Shown one piece after another: positions 26,125 through 34,974 of a stretch of 64,000 nt of DNA. Under the pieces are notes generated by a model. That model was not told the origin of the DNA. It was given only the letters and a program-made list of their open reading frames with translations, and ran no database searches. Source of the DNA: Candidatus Methylomirabilota bacterium (GTDB taxonomy: Bacteria; Methylomirabilota; Methylomirabilia; Rokubacteriales; CSP1-6); contig DATFYA010000008.1 in assembly GCA_035315345.1 (NCBI GenBank), positions 1 through 64,000 on the forward strand, read 5' to 3'. The stretch's first letter is position 1. Every line of letters starts with the position of its first letter. The translations under genes and the position numbers were made by a program.

Positions 26125-27333
26125 ATGGAATTCGAGTACTCGAAGAAGACCAGGATGTACATGGAGCAGCTGCACGACTTCATGAACAAGCACATCCTCC
26201 CGAACGAGCAGGTCTTCCACGACCAGCTCAACTCGGGCCCGACGCGCTGGCAGGTGCCGCCGATCATGGAGGAATTGAAGGCCAAGGCGCGCGAGCGCGG
26301 CCTCTGGAACCTCTTCCTCCCCGAAAGCGATCGGGGCGCCGGCCTCACCAATCTCGAGTACGCGCCGCTCTGCGAGGTCATGGGCCGCTCGCCGATCGCG
26401 CCGGAGGTGTTCAACTGCTCCGCCCCGGACACCGGCAACATGGAAGTGCTCGAGCGCTACGGCACCGAGGAGCACAAGAAGCAGTGGATGCATCCGCTGC
26501 TCGAGGGCAAGATCCGATCCGCCTTCGCCATGACCGAGCCGAAGGTGGCCTCGTCCGACGCCACCAACATCGAGTCGCGCATCGAGCGCGACGGCGACCA
26601 CTACGTGATCAACGGCCACAAGTGGTGGACGTCGGGCATCGGCGATCCGCGCTGCCGGATCCTCATCTTCATGGGCAAGACCGATCCGAAGAACCCCGAC
26701 AAGTACAAGCAGCAGTCGATGATCCTGGTGCCGCGCGACACCCCCGGCATCAAGGTGCTGCGGATGCTGACCGTGTTCGGGTACGACGACGCGCCTCACG
26801 GCCACGGCGAGGTGCTCTTCGAGAACGTGCGCGTGCCCGCCTCGAACATGCTGCTGGGTGAAGGCCGCGGCTTCGAGATCGCCCAGGGACGCCTGGGCCC
26901 CGGCCGCATCCACCACTGCATGCGCCAGATCGGCGTGGCCGAGCGGGCGCTGGAGCTGATGTGCCGGCGCGCCACGCGCCGGGTCGCCTTCGGCAAGCCC
27001 CTCGCCGACAACGACATCACGCTCGAGCGCATCGCGGAGTCGCGCATCGAGATCGATCAGGCCCGGCTGCTGGTCCTGCACGCCGCCTACATGATGGACA
27101 CGGTGGGCAACAAGGCCGCGCGGCAGGCGATCGCGGAGATCAAGGTGGCGGTGCCGAACATCACCGGACGCGTCGTGGAGCGCGCGATGCAGCTGCACGG
27201 CGGCGGCGGCGTGAGCCAGGAGTTCCCCCTCGCGTCGATGTGGGCGCACTCGCGGACGCTGCGGTTCGCGGATGGGCCGGACGAGGTGCATCGGCGGCAG
27301 ATCGGGCGGCTCGAGCTTCGCAAGCACAGCTAG
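26125..27333 (+). CDS. Acyl-CoA dehydrogenase family protein
   Basis: 402 residues. Flavoenzyme that introduces the first double bond in acyl-CoA oxidation. Segments match the ACAD11-like group: [20 protein letters not shown] near residue 135, [40 protein letters not shown] near 255, and the C-terminal [20 protein letters not shown] near 360. The active-site base is not assigned with confidence. ATG 26125 chosen because it follows the promoter and begins [20 protein letters not shown] as in homologues. Followed by inverted repeat B. Confidence 0.93.
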   Translation: MEFEYSKKTRMYMEQLHDFMNKHILPNEQVFHDQLNSGPTRWQVPPIMEELKAKARERGLWNLFLPESDRGAGLTNLEYAPLCEVMGRSPIAPEVFNCSAPDTGNMEVLERYGTEEHKKQWMHPLLEGKIRSAFAMTEPKVASSDATNIESRIERDGDHYVINGHKWWTSGIGDPRCRILIFMGKTDPKNPDKYKQQSMILVPRDTPGIKVLRMLTVFGYDDAPHGHGEVLFENVRVPASNMLLGEGRGFEIAQGRLGPGRIHHCMRQIGVAERALELMCRRATRRVAFGKPLADNDITLERIAESRIEIDQARLLVLHAAYMMDTVGNKAARQAIAEIKVAVPNITGRVVERAMQLHGGGGVSQEFPLASMWAHSRTLRFADGPDEVHRRQIGRLELRKHS

Positions 27334-27335
27334 CC

Positions 27336-27374
27336 GGGAGGGAGCGGGCGGGGCGCGGGGGCCGCGGGCTGGCC
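27336..27374. repeat. Left arm of 39-bp perfect inverted repeat B
   Basis: Starts two bases after the acyl-CoA dehydrogenase stop. Its exact reverse complement is at 27468-27506, with a 93-base loop. The loop itself contains an 8-base hairpin (GGCTGACC and GGTCAGCC). The sequence is unrelated to inverted repeat A beyond high G/C content, yet the arm length is the same. Confidence 0.9.
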
Positions 27375-27467
27375 TCTGACCACGGCCCGCTTCTTCGTTT
27401 ATCCGGGAGAGTAGTTCCCAATCTGGAGGTCTTCGCTGTAGGCTGACCGCGGAGGAACGGGTCAGCC

Positions 27468-27506
27468 GGCCAGCCCGCGGCCCCCGCGCCCCGCCCGCTC
27501 CCTCCC
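27468..27506. repeat. Right arm of 39-bp perfect inverted repeat B
   Basis: Reverse complement of 27336-27374, beginning GGCCAGCCCGCGGCCCC and ending in CTCCCTCCC. The element spans 171 bases in the 318-base space between convergent genes; the remaining 145 bases up to 27651 carry no gene I recognise. Confidence 0.9.
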
Positions 27507-27651
27507 TCCCGCTCGGTTTCCTGACTCGTGGGCTCTTCACGCCCGCGATGACGTGCGTGTGGTCCCTTCGCGCCTCGTCCTTTTCCGCGTGTTCCTTCTA
27601 TGCGCGTTGTTCCGCAGTTGAGTGGCTCGGTCGGCTTGCGATGGCGAGGGA

Positions 27652-28527
27652 TCAGGGTTTGAAGCGGGGGTCCTGGAGGTCGCGGAGGGCGTCGCCGAGG
27701 AGGTTGATGCCGAGGACGGCGAGAAGGAGGGCGGCGCCGGGGAAGAAGGCGACCCAGGGAGCGGAGGTGAGGAAGGTCTGGCCGTCGGCGAGCATCGTGC
27801 CCCAGGAGATCGTGGGCGACTGGGCGCCCAGCCCCAGGAAGCTCAAACCCGCCTCGGCGATCATGTTGCTGCCGACGCCGATCGTGGCGGTCACGATGAC
27901 CGGGCCGAGCGCGTTCGGCAGGATGTGGCGGAAGAGGATCGCGCCGTGCCCGACGCCGAGCGCGCGGGCGGCCTGGACGTGGTCGCGCTCCTTGAGCGAC
28001 AGCGTCTCGCCGCGGACGACCCGGGCGATCGTGGTCCAGCCGAGCGCGATCAGCACCACCGCGACCTTGTCCAGACCCGGGCGCTCGAACACCGCGATGA
28101 GCCCGATGGCCAGGATCAGCGAGGGGAACGCCATCACCACGTCGGTCATCCGCATCAGGGCCGAGTCGCGCCAGCCGCCGTAGTAGCCGGCGAGCAGGCC
28201 GATGACGAGACCGATCGCCCCGGCCACGACCTCGACGCCGAGACCGAGCGCCAGCGAGACGCGGCCGCCGTGGAGCACGCGCGAGAGCAGATCGCGGCCG
28301 AGCGCATCGGTGCCGAAGGGATGCGACGGGCTTGGCGCCCTCAGCATCCCCTGCGTCAGCGCGGAGGGAACCGCGGCCGGATCGTACGGCGAGAGCCACG
28401 GGGCCAGCAGCGCGGAGAGCGCGAAGGCCGCGACCAGCCCGGCGCCGACCACCAGGCGCCCGCGCCGAGAGCGTGCCCTGGGCGCTCGCGTCAGCCCTGC
28501 CGGAAGCGGCAGCGCGTCAGCGGGCAC
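27652..28527 (-). CDS. ABC transporter permease, DppC/OppC type
   Basis: 291 residues with six membrane helices. N-terminal OppC motif APWLSPYDPAAVP, then HPFGTDALGRDLLSRVLHGG near residue 70, the EAA loop QAARALGVGHGAILFRHILP near 190, and EAGLSFLGLGAQSPTISWGT, all standard for the oligopeptide/nickel permease C family. Overlaps the partner permease gene by 11 bases. No ATPase genes are found beside it, so the energising subunits must be encoded elsewhere. Confidence 0.94.
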   Translation of the reverse strand: MPADALPLPAGLTRAPRARSRRGRLVVGAGLVAAFALSALLAPWLSPYDPAAVPSALTQGMLRAPSPSHPFGTDALGRDLLSRVLHGGRVSLALGLGVEVVAGAIGLVIGLLAGYYGGWRDSALMRMTDVVMAFPSLILAIGLIAVFERPGLDKVAVVLIALGWTTIARVVRGETLSLKERDHVQAARALGVGHGAILFRHILPNALGPVIVTATIGVGSNMIAEAGLSFLGLGAQSPTISWGTMLADGQTFLTSAPWVAFFPGAALLLAVLGINLLGDALRDLQDPRFKP

Positions 28528-29455
28528 GGCCGATCCTCGGATCGATGACCAGGTAGGCGAGATCCACCAGCAGGTTCGCGAGGACGTAGATCACCGCGAA
28601 GATCAGCACCGCGCCCATGACCACCGGCAGGTCCCGCTGACCGACCGCGGCGACCAGCATGCGGCCGAGGCCCGGCCAGGCGAACACGGTCTCGGTGAGC
28701 GGCGCGCCCACGAGCAGGTCGGCGAGGCCGATGCCGATGACCGTGACCACCGGGATCAACGCGTTGCGGAGGGCGTGCTTGGCCACCACGCGCCACTCGG
28801 CGAGGCCTTTGGCCCGGGCGGCCTGGATGTATTCCTGGCGCACGACCTCGAGCAGGCTCGAGCGTGTCATGCGCGCGATCGTCCCGGTGTGGATCGCTCC
28901 CAGGGTGAGGGCGGGGAGCACCAGGTTGGCCCAGGCGCCGTCGCCGTAGCCCGACACGGGCAGCCAGTCGAGCCACACCGCGAACAGCAGCGACAGCATC
29001 ATGCCGAGCCAGAACACCGGCGTGGAGATGCCGAGCACCGCGGCGGTCATCAGGGCGTGGTCGAGCAGGCGCCCCGGCCGCAGCGCGGCCACGACGCCGG
29101 CCGCGAGGCCGACCACCACCGCCACCGCGGTGGCGGCGAGAGCCAGGTGGACGGTGGCAGGCAGCCGCTCGGCGATGACCTCGGCCACCGGCCGCTGTTG
29201 ATGATACGAGGTGCCGAGGTCGCCGCGGACGAGCCGCCCCATCCAGGTCGCGTAGCGGACGTGCACCGGCTGATCGAGCGCGTAGTCGCGGCGGATCTGC
29301 TGCACGAGCTCGGGATCGGCGCGTTGGCCCAGCATGGCGCGGGCGGGGTCGCCCAGGCCGACCGCGGTGAGCGCGAAGACCAGCAGGCTGACGCCGATCA
29401 GCACGGGCACCAGCGCGAGCACGCGCCGGGCCGCCGGCTCGATCAGCTCACTCAA
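28517..29455 (-). CDS. ABC transporter permease, DppB/OppB type
   Basis: 312 residues, six membrane helices. The N-terminal ALVPVLIGVSLLVFALTAVG helix is followed by the extracytoplasmic loop with YALDQPVHVRYATWMGRLVR; the EAA loop QAARAKGLAEWRVVAKHALR lies near residue 195 and FAWPGLGRMLVAAVGQRDLP near 255. Forms the membrane channel with the DppC-type gene that follows. Overlaps the upstream binding-protein gene by 8 bases. Confidence 0.94.
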   Translation of the reverse strand: MSELIEPAARRVLALVPVLIGVSLLVFALTAVGLGDPARAMLGQRADPELVQQIRRDYALDQPVHVRYATWMGRLVRGDLGTSYHQQRPVAEVIAERLPATVHLALAATAVAVVVGLAAGVVAALRPGRLLDHALMTAAVLGISTPVFWLGMMLSLLFAVWLDWLPVSGYGDGAWANLVLPALTLGAIHTGTIARMTRSSLLEVVRQEYIQAARAKGLAEWRVVAKHALRNALIPVVTVIGIGLADLLVGAPLTETVFAWPGLGRMLVAAVGQRDLPVVMGAVLIFAVIYVLANLLVDLAYLVIDPRIGRAR

Positions 29456-31022
29456 TCTTGACTTTGCGGAGGGGGGCCAGGAACTCGGGCGCGGTGGAGA
29501 GCGGCGAGCGCTCGAGCCCCTTGACGGTGGACCGGATGAGGGCGCGGCTCGCGTAATGGTAGAGCGTGATCCAGAGGCCGTCGTCGAGCAGCCGCTGCTC
29601 GGCGTCCTGGTAGATCTTCGTGCGTGCGGGGCCGGCCGGCATCGCGTCGGCCTGGTCCAGGAGCCGGTCGAGCTCCGGATTGCGATAGCGCGAGGTGTTG
29701 CCGGCCGCGCCGACGTTGCGCGAGTGGAACAGCACCGTCACGAAGTTCTCGGGATCCGGATAGTCGGCGATCCACCCCTGGCGGAACATGGTCACCGCGC
29801 CCTCGTCCACGACCTTGATGTGGGCCGCCCAGTCGAGCCGCCGCAGCTCCAGCGTGAGGCCCACCTCCCGCAGCTGCGCCTGCAGCAGCTCCGCGATGCG
29901 CTGGTTGAGGTCGCCGGTATTGAAGTGATACGTGATCGGCGGCAGCCCACGCCCGCCGGGATGGCCGGCCTCGGCCAGGAGCTGGCGCGCCCGCTCTCGA
30001 TTGAATCTGGGTGCGGTCACCTTCGGGTTGTAGCCGGGCAGCGATGGCGGGAGGATCCCCTTCCCCGCGATGACGCAGCCTTCGAGGAGCCCGTCCACGA
30101 TACCCGTCGGATCGATGGCGTGCGCGACGGCCAGACGCATGCGCCGATCGTTGAAGGGCGGCTGCTCGACGTTGAAGCGGATCGCGTGGGTGCCGAGCGT
30201 CGGCCAGATCGCGACCTGGCCCTTCAGCGACGGATCGGCCTTGACCGCCCGGCAGTGGCCGGTGGGGATGTCGCTCACGTCGAGGTTGCCGGCCTTGAAA
30301 TCGTTGAAGCGCGTGATCTCGGCCGGGATGATCCGGAATACGACGCGCTCGAGCCCGGGCGCCCCGCGGAAGTGCTCGGGAAACGCCTCCAGGACCACTC
30401 GGTCGTCGCGGCGCCACTCCTTCAGGCGAAAGGCCCCGCTCCCCACCGGCCGGGTGGCGAAGGCGAGGCCGAGCCGCTCGGTCTCCTCGCGGGGCACGAT
30501 GGACGCCGCGTCGTAGGCCATCAGGAAGAGGAACGGGGCGAACGGCGCGTCGAGCTTGAGCTCCACCGTGCGCTCGTCCACCACCCGGATGCCCGCGATC
30601 GCGCCGGCCTGCCCCTTGATGAAGGCCAGGGCGCCCGAGATCTTCTCGAACACCCAGGGGCGCTTCCCGCGCGCCGCGCGCTCGAAGGAGAACTTCACGT
30701 CGGCGGCCCGCATCGGACGGCCGTTCTGGAACTTCACGCCGGCACGGAGCACGAACGTGTACACGCGCTGGTCCGGCGACACCGTCCAGCGCTCGGCCAG
30801 CGCGGGCCCCGGCTGGAGGCGATCGTCGAGCTCCACGAGCGTGTCGAAGATCTGCCGGATCACCGCGGACGACGTGGTGTCGGTGGCCTGAGCGGGATCG
30901 AGCGTCGGCGGGTCCGCGGTGAAGACCCCGCGCAGGGTCCCCGCCGGCTTGCCATCCGCACCGTGCGCGGGCCCGGCGACCAAGAGCAGCAAGCAGAGGA
31001 GCGAGAGCCGGCCGCATCTCAC
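29448..31022 (-). CDS. ABC transporter substrate-binding protein, family 5 (oligopeptide type)
   Basis: 524 residues from GTG 31022, which overlaps the preceding stop as GTGA. Signal peptide RLSLLCLLLLVAGPAHGADG. Family 5 features: LRGVFTADPPTLDPAQATDT, YTFVLRAGVKFQNGRPMRAA near residue 95, VGSGAFRLKEWRRDDRVVLE and PFNDRRMRLAVAHAIDPTGI. Binds a peptide or other small solute in the periplasm and delivers it to the two permeases downstream. Confidence 0.92.
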   Translation of the reverse strand: MRCGRLSLLCLLLLVAGPAHGADGKPAGTLRGVFTADPPTLDPAQATDTTSSAVIRQIFDTLVELDDRLQPGPALAERWTVSPDQRVYTFVLRAGVKFQNGRPMRAADVKFSFERAARGKRPWVFEKISGALAFIKGQAGAIAGIRVVDERTVELKLDAPFAPFLFLMAYDAASIVPREETERLGLAFATRPVGSGAFRLKEWRRDDRVVLEAFPEHFRGAPGLERVVFRIIPAEITRFNDFKAGNLDVSDIPTGHCRAVKADPSLKGQVAIWPTLGTHAIRFNVEQPPFNDRRMRLAVAHAIDPTGIVDGLLEGCVIAGKGILPPSLPGYNPKVTAPRFNRERARQLLAEAGHPGGRGLPPITYHFNTGDLNQRIAELLQAQLREVGLTLELRRLDWAAHIKVVDEGAVTMFRQGWIADYPDPENFVTVLFHSRNVGAAGNTSRYRNPELDRLLDQADAMPAGPARTKIYQDAEQRLLDDGLWITLYHYASRALIRSTVKGLERSPLSTAPEFLAPLRKVKIE

Positions 31023-32638
31023 CGCCCGCTCCCGGGCGCGGACGGCGCCCCCGGACCCGGCTGATCGACCCAGACCCGGTCGAAGCGCGGGTTGCCGCTC
31101 GGATGCAGCCGCAGATTCCGCACCTCGCCGCGCGCCCGCCCCCAGTGAAGCCGCACGTACACCGGTATCCACGGCACCTCCTCGGAGAGCATGGTCTGGG
31201 CGCGGAAGTACAGCCGCTGCCGCTCGGGTCGAAAGGAGACCTGGCTGCCCCGGATCAGGAGGTCGTCCATGGTCCGGTTGCGATAGAAGGACAGGTTGAC
31301 CGCGGCGGCGCCCTTGGTCGCGCCCTCGCTGCTGGAGAGCGGGTAGAGGAGGAAATGCGGGTCGCCGGCCTCGACCCGGGCCTCGATGAGCGCCATCTGG
31401 TGCTGGGCGTTTCGGGCGATCCGAAGGGCCACCTCGGGCGATTCGGTCTGGATGGGCACCGTGATGCCGGCCGGGGCGAGCGAGGCACGGATGGCCTCGG
31501 CGACCCGCGTCTGGTCTCCGCGCTGGCCGTCGTCGCCGATCAGCAGGCTGATCGACGTTCCGCGGGCGAGGCCGGCGTCGGCGAGGAGCCGCCTGGCGTT
31601 CGCCGCGCTGGCCTCGAGCACCGGCGGGCCGTCACGCCGCCCCCATACTCCCAGCGGCAGGAACGACAGCAGCGGAACCCCGATCGGGGTGACCGCGGGA
31701 GCGATCAGCGCCGGGTCGAGCGCGGCGGCGACCGCCCGTCGGGCCTTTACCAGCTTGAACGGCTCCTTCTCCGTGTTCAGGGCCACGTATCCGATGCCCC
31801 AGCTCGGCACCGAGAGCACGCCCGAGGGCCGCGACGGCGCCGTCGACAGGAGCACGACGTCGACGGCCAGCGAGTCCAGCATCGCCTCGCCACGCGCGTC
31901 CTCGCCCGTGGCGAGGAAGACCAGGCGCGTGGACCGGGGAGTGCCGCCCCAGTAGCCCGGGTTCGCGTCGAGGACCACGCGGCCCTCGCTGGCCTCGGTC
32001 AGCACGAACGGGCCGGTGCCGATCCAGCGCTGGCCAAGGCTGCCGGTCAGCACGATCGAGAACGCGGGGTGCGCCAGCACCGCCGGGAGCGGTGCATAGG
32101 GCAGGAGCAGCCCGATCTGGACGGTCCGCGCGTCCACCGCCCGGATCCCCTTGATCACGCCCGGCGTACCCCGGACCAGCCGTGGGGCCGCCGCATTGGG
32201 ATTGGGGGCATGCGGGGCGTCCGGCTGGATGACGCGCGCCAGGCTCTCCACCACGTGCTGGGCCGTGAGCGGAGTGCCGTCATGGAACCGCACCCCGTCG
32301 CGGAGCCGGAAGGTCCACGCCAGCCCGTCGCGGGAGACCGACCACTGGGTGGCGAGGCCGGGCTCGATGTCGCTGCTGGCGTCGCGGTACTGCACCAGCG
32401 TGTCGAACATCTGGCGGGCGATGATCGCGACCGAGCCTTCCAGCGCGGTGGCCGGGTCGAGCGATGCGGCAATGGAGGCCAGGCCGACGCGAAGCGCGCC
32501 GCCCTGGGCGCCCGCGGGGCCGGCCAGCATCAAAGTGACCGCCACCGTCATCGCAATACGACAGAAAACGCGCGGCAGACGACGGGGTGGTGGCGTGGAA
32601 GCTGCGCCTCGCATCGAGACGGTTATACGACGGAACAC
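31019..32638 (-). CDS. Second family 5 substrate-binding protein of the same operon
   Basis: Up to 539 residues. Signal region with MTVAVTLMLAGPAGAQGGAL; mature protein with LRVGLASIAASLDPATALEG, LAWTFRLRDGVRFHDGTPLT near residue 110 and AALDPALIAPAVTPIG. Several starts are in frame (GTG 32638, ATG 32614, and the ATG of the signal segment); a TATAAC box inside the first few codons argues for 32614 or later. It resembles the next binding protein only at the family level, so the operon may accept two ligands or use one protein as an accessory. Confidence 0.88.
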   Translation of the reverse strand: MFRRITVSMRGAASTPPPRRLPRVFCRIAMTVAVTLMLAGPAGAQGGALRVGLASIAASLDPATALEGSVAIIARQMFDTLVQYRDASSDIEPGLATQWSVSRDGLAWTFRLRDGVRFHDGTPLTAQHVVESLARVIQPDAPHAPNPNAAAPRLVRGTPGVIKGIRAVDARTVQIGLLLPYAPLPAVLAHPAFSIVLTGSLGQRWIGTGPFVLTEASEGRVVLDANPGYWGGTPRSTRLVFLATGEDARGEAMLDSLAVDVVLLSTAPSRPSGVLSVPSWGIGYVALNTEKEPFKLVKARRAVAAALDPALIAPAVTPIGVPLLSFLPLGVWGRRDGPPVLEASAANARRLLADAGLARGTSISLLIGDDGQRGDQTRVAEAIRASLAPAGITVPIQTESPEVALRIARNAQHQMALIEARVEAGDPHFLLYPLSSSEGATKGAAAVNLSFYRNRTMDDLLIRGSQVSFRPERQRLYFRAQTMLSEEVPWIPVYVRLHWGRARGEVRNLRLHPSGNPRFDRVWVDQPGPGAPSAPGSGR

Positions 32639-32824
32639 TTTCCAGTGCGCAAGGACTCATCAGTTTGATCAGCGTTGGTCATCGTCTGAGCGCACCGGCC
32701 CGCGATCGGCGCCCGCGAGGCGCGAATGCGCTCGGCTCGGGGCACATCGGCGTCATCGTGCGTGGCACCGAACCTGCTTTCCGTCTGTCAAGCGTTAAAG
32801 GAGGTGGTCGAGACGACGAGGAAC

Positions 32825-32836
32825 CGCTCGCGAGGG
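32825..32836. promoter_or_regulatory. Palindromic box CGCTCGCGAGGG, copy 1
   Basis: Twelve-base direct repeat with a palindromic CTCGCGAG core; the second copy is 85 bases downstream at 32910. Position upstream of the strongest promoter in the region suggests a regulator site, but a chance G/C-rich match is possible. Confidence 0.3.
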
Positions 32837-32909
32837 GCCCCGGTTTCACTCGGTGAGTGCGATAGGTGATCGCCCTGGAGGGAATCGGAGAAAGTGAAAT
32901 GAAATCAAG

Positions 32910-32921
32910 CGCTCGCGAGGG
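32910..32921. promoter_or_regulatory. Palindromic box CGCTCGCGAGGG, copy 2
   Basis: Identical to 32825-32836. It ends 19 bases upstream of the -35 box of the mpa promoter, a typical location for an activator site. Confidence 0.3.
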
Positions 32922-32940
32922 CAAAAAGGGGCCAATTCGC

Positions 32941-32970
32941 TTGACTTACCGCGAAACGGGCTCCTATACT
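32941..32970 (+). promoter_or_regulatory. Promoter of the proteasome locus
   Basis: TTGACT at 32941-32946 and TATACT at 32965-32970, spacing 18, in a locally A/T-enriched stretch. Expected start near 32977 and an 82-base leader to the ATG at 33059, which is preceded by GGAAAGGA. Probably serves mpa and, in part, the genes behind it. Confidence 0.7.
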
Positions 32971-33058
32971 GAGGTCACCTTTCGGAGGCTTGGGCGGAGC
33001 GCGACGCGAGACGCGCGCGGAAGTGCCCGATGGTTCACCCGGAAAGGAATGGGCGAAC

Positions 33059-34891
33059 ATGAAGGAGTTCGACAAGAAGGGCAATCCTAGCCGGGAGCCC
33101 GCGTCCGACGGAATGAAGGGGCTCTCGAAGTTCCTCCCCATGACCGACTCGAATTACCGGCGCCGCCTTACCGAGTACGAGGTACAGGTCCAGGACCTTC
33201 AGGCCTATGTTCGCTCCCTGGAGACCGAGACCGGCCGACTCCGCAAGAAGCTCGAGGACGCTCCCAAGGAGTTCATGATCCTCGAGAACAAGCTCCGGGA
33301 AGCCAACCGCCAGCTCGTCCAGGCCTTCAACCAGAACGAGAAGCTGGTCAACACGCTCTACGAGGCCCGCGAGCAGATCACCTCGCTGAAGGAAGAGGTC
33401 GACAAGCTCTGCGCGCCGCCCTCGACCTACGGGGTGTTCCTCTCGATCAACGAGGACGCCACCGTCAACATCCTCTCGCAGGGCCGCAAGGTGAAGGTGA
33501 ACCTCCACCCGTCGATCAAGGCCGAGGAGATCAAGCCCGGTCAAGAGCTGGTGCTGAACGAAGGCCTGAACGTGGTGGAGACCGCCGGCTACGAGATCCA
33601 GGGCGAGGTCGTGGTGCTCAAGGAAGTGCTGGACGAGGAGCGCGCCATCGTCACCCAGCGCGCCGACGAGGACCGCGTCGGCATCATCGCGGATCCGCTG
33701 CGCCAGGTGAAGCTCAAGATCGGCGATCACCTGCTCATCGACGCCAAGAGCGGCTACCTCCTCGAGAAGCTCCCCAAGAGCGAGGTCGAGGACCTCTCGC
33801 TCGAGGAAGTGCCCGACATCTCCTACGACGACATCGGCGGGCTCGGCAGCCAGATCGAAACCATCAAGGACGCGGTCGAGCTGCCCTACCTCTACGCCGA
33901 CTACTACAAGGAGCACCACCTCGCGCCGCCGAAGGGCGTGCTCCTGTACGGACCTCCCGGCTGCGGCAAGACCATGATCGCCAAGGCGGTCGCCAACAAC
34001 CTGGCCGCCCGCATCTCGGAGAAGCGCGGCGAGAAGGTCAAGGGCTTCTTCCTCAACATCAAGGGCCCCGAGCTGCTCAACAAGTACGTCGGTGAGACCG
34101 AGCGCAAGATCCGCGAGATCTTCATCAAGGCGCGCGAGAAGGCCGCCGAGGACGTGCCGGTGGTGGTGTTCTTCGACGAGATGGACGCCCTGTTCCGCAC
34201 CCGCGGGTCGGGCATCTCCTCCGACGTGGAGACGACGATCGTGCCGCAGCTGCTGGCCGAGATCGACGGCGTGGAGCACCTGAAGAACGTCATCGTCATC
34301 GGCGCCTCCAACCGCCAGGACCTCATCGACCCGGCCATCCTGCGTCCCGGCCGGCTCGACGTGAAGATCAAGATCGAGCGGCCCGACGCCGCCTCCGCGG
34401 TCGACATCTTCAACAAGTACATGACCGTCGAGCTGCCCATCCACGAGGACGAGATCCGGCAGAGCAGCGGCGACACGCAGGGCGCGGTGGATCGCATGAT
34501 CGCGGCCACCATCGAGGAGATGTACAGCCTCGGCGAGGAGAACCGCTTCCTCGAGGTCACCTACGCCAACGGCGACAAGGAGGTCCTCTACTTCAAGGAC
34601 TTCTCCTCGGGCGCGATGATCGAGTCGGTCGTGCGCCGGGCCAAGAAGCTCGCGCTGAAGCGCTACATCCAGCTCAGCGAGAAGGGCATCAAGGTCGAGG
34701 ACCTGCTCAACGCGGTCCGCGAGGAGTTCAAGGAGAACGAGGATCTGCCCAACACCACGAATCCCGACGATTGGGCCAAGATCGCGGGCAAGAAGGGCGA
34801 GCGGATCGTGTACGTGAAGCCGCTCATGGGCGAGACGAAGGAAAAGCAGCGCGCCGTCGAGCGCGTGATCAATACCGGCCAGTACCTGTAG
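33059..34891 (+). CDS. mpa: Proteasomal ATPase (Mpa/ARC)
   Basis: 610 residues from ATG 33059; Mycobacterium Mpa has 609. It unfolds tagged proteins and feeds them to the 20S core. Order: N-terminal coiled coil about 35-117 ([20 protein letters not shown]), which recruits Pup in mycobacteria; tandem OB domains about 120-245; AAA module with Walker A GPPGCGKT at 298-305, Walker [13 protein letters not shown] near 370, and [20 protein letters not shown] near 425. The C-terminal tail ends in TGQYL, the docking motif for the alpha ring, so pairing with the downstream prcA/prcB products is expected. A stable hairpin follows the gene. Function in the locus is well supported; the identity of the tag is not. 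Confidence 0.96.
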   Translation: MKEFDKKGNPSREPASDGMKGLSKFLPMTDSNYRRRLTEYEVQVQDLQAYVRSLETETGRLRKKLEDAPKEFMILENKLREANRQLVQAFNQNEKLVNTLYEAREQITSLKEEVDKLCAPPSTYGVFLSINEDATVNILSQGRKVKVNLHPSIKAEEIKPGQELVLNEGLNVVETAGYEIQGEVVVLKEVLDEERAIVTQRADEDRVGIIADPLRQVKLKIGDHLLIDAKSGYLLEKLPKSEVEDLSLEEVPDISYDDIGGLGSQIETIKDAVELPYLYADYYKEHHLAPPKGVLLYGPPGCGKTMIAKAVANNLAARISEKRGEKVKGFFLNIKGPELLNKYVGETERKIREIFIKAREKAAEDVPVVVFFDEMDALFRTRGSGISSDVETTIVPQLLAEIDGVEHLKNVIVIGASNRQDLIDPAILRPGRLDVKIKIERPDAASAVDIFNKYMTVELPIHEDEIRQSSGDTQGAVDRMIAATIEEMYSLGEENRFLEVTYANGDKEVLYFKDFSSGAMIESVVRRAKKLALKRYIQLSEKGIKVEDLLNAVREEFKENEDLPNTTNPDDWAKIAGKKGERIVYVKPLMGETKEKQRAVERVINTGQYL

Positions 34892-34897
34892 GCCCTG

Positions 34898-34930
34898 CGG
34901 CGGGGGGGAGCGCTGGGCTCCCCCCCGCCG
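34898..34930 (+). terminator. Hairpin between mpa and dop
   Basis: A perfect 14-base stem, CGGCGGGGGGGAGC and its complement, with a GCTGG loop, followed by TGTGTCTTTC. It starts seven bases after the mpa stop. It can terminate or attenuate, leaving mpa more highly expressed than dop and the protease genes. Confidence 0.75.
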
Positions 34931-34974
34931 TGTGTCTTTCAATGCCCAGCACGATCGAAGACCCGGGGACGTCA

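Larger units (their letters stand above)
32639..32940. other. Gene-free upstream region of the proteasome locus
   Basis: Some 300 bases between the divergent binding-protein gene and the mpa promoter. No open frame resembles a known protein, including Pup or UBact. A perfect ribosome-site-like AAAGGAGGTGG occurs near 32798 without a credible ORF behind it. The palindromic CGCTCGCGAGGG sites are listed separately. Confidence 0.5.

Noticed and set aside
19976-27506. Insertion sequence termini at the two inverted repeats
   Set aside because: No transposase gene between or near the arms, and repeats A and B do not match each other; kept as hairpins or possible MITEs.
32796-32868. Ribosome-site-like AAAGGAGGTGG with a short GTG ORF
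   Set aside because: The GTG is inside the ribosome-site motif; 22 codons with no protein-like sequence and no conservation evidence.
32866-33090. 74-codon plus-strand ORF just before mpa, considered as a Pup/UBact candidate
   Set aside because: Does not end in GGE or GGQ, lacks the Pup-like helical C-terminus, and overlaps the promoter and start of mpa.
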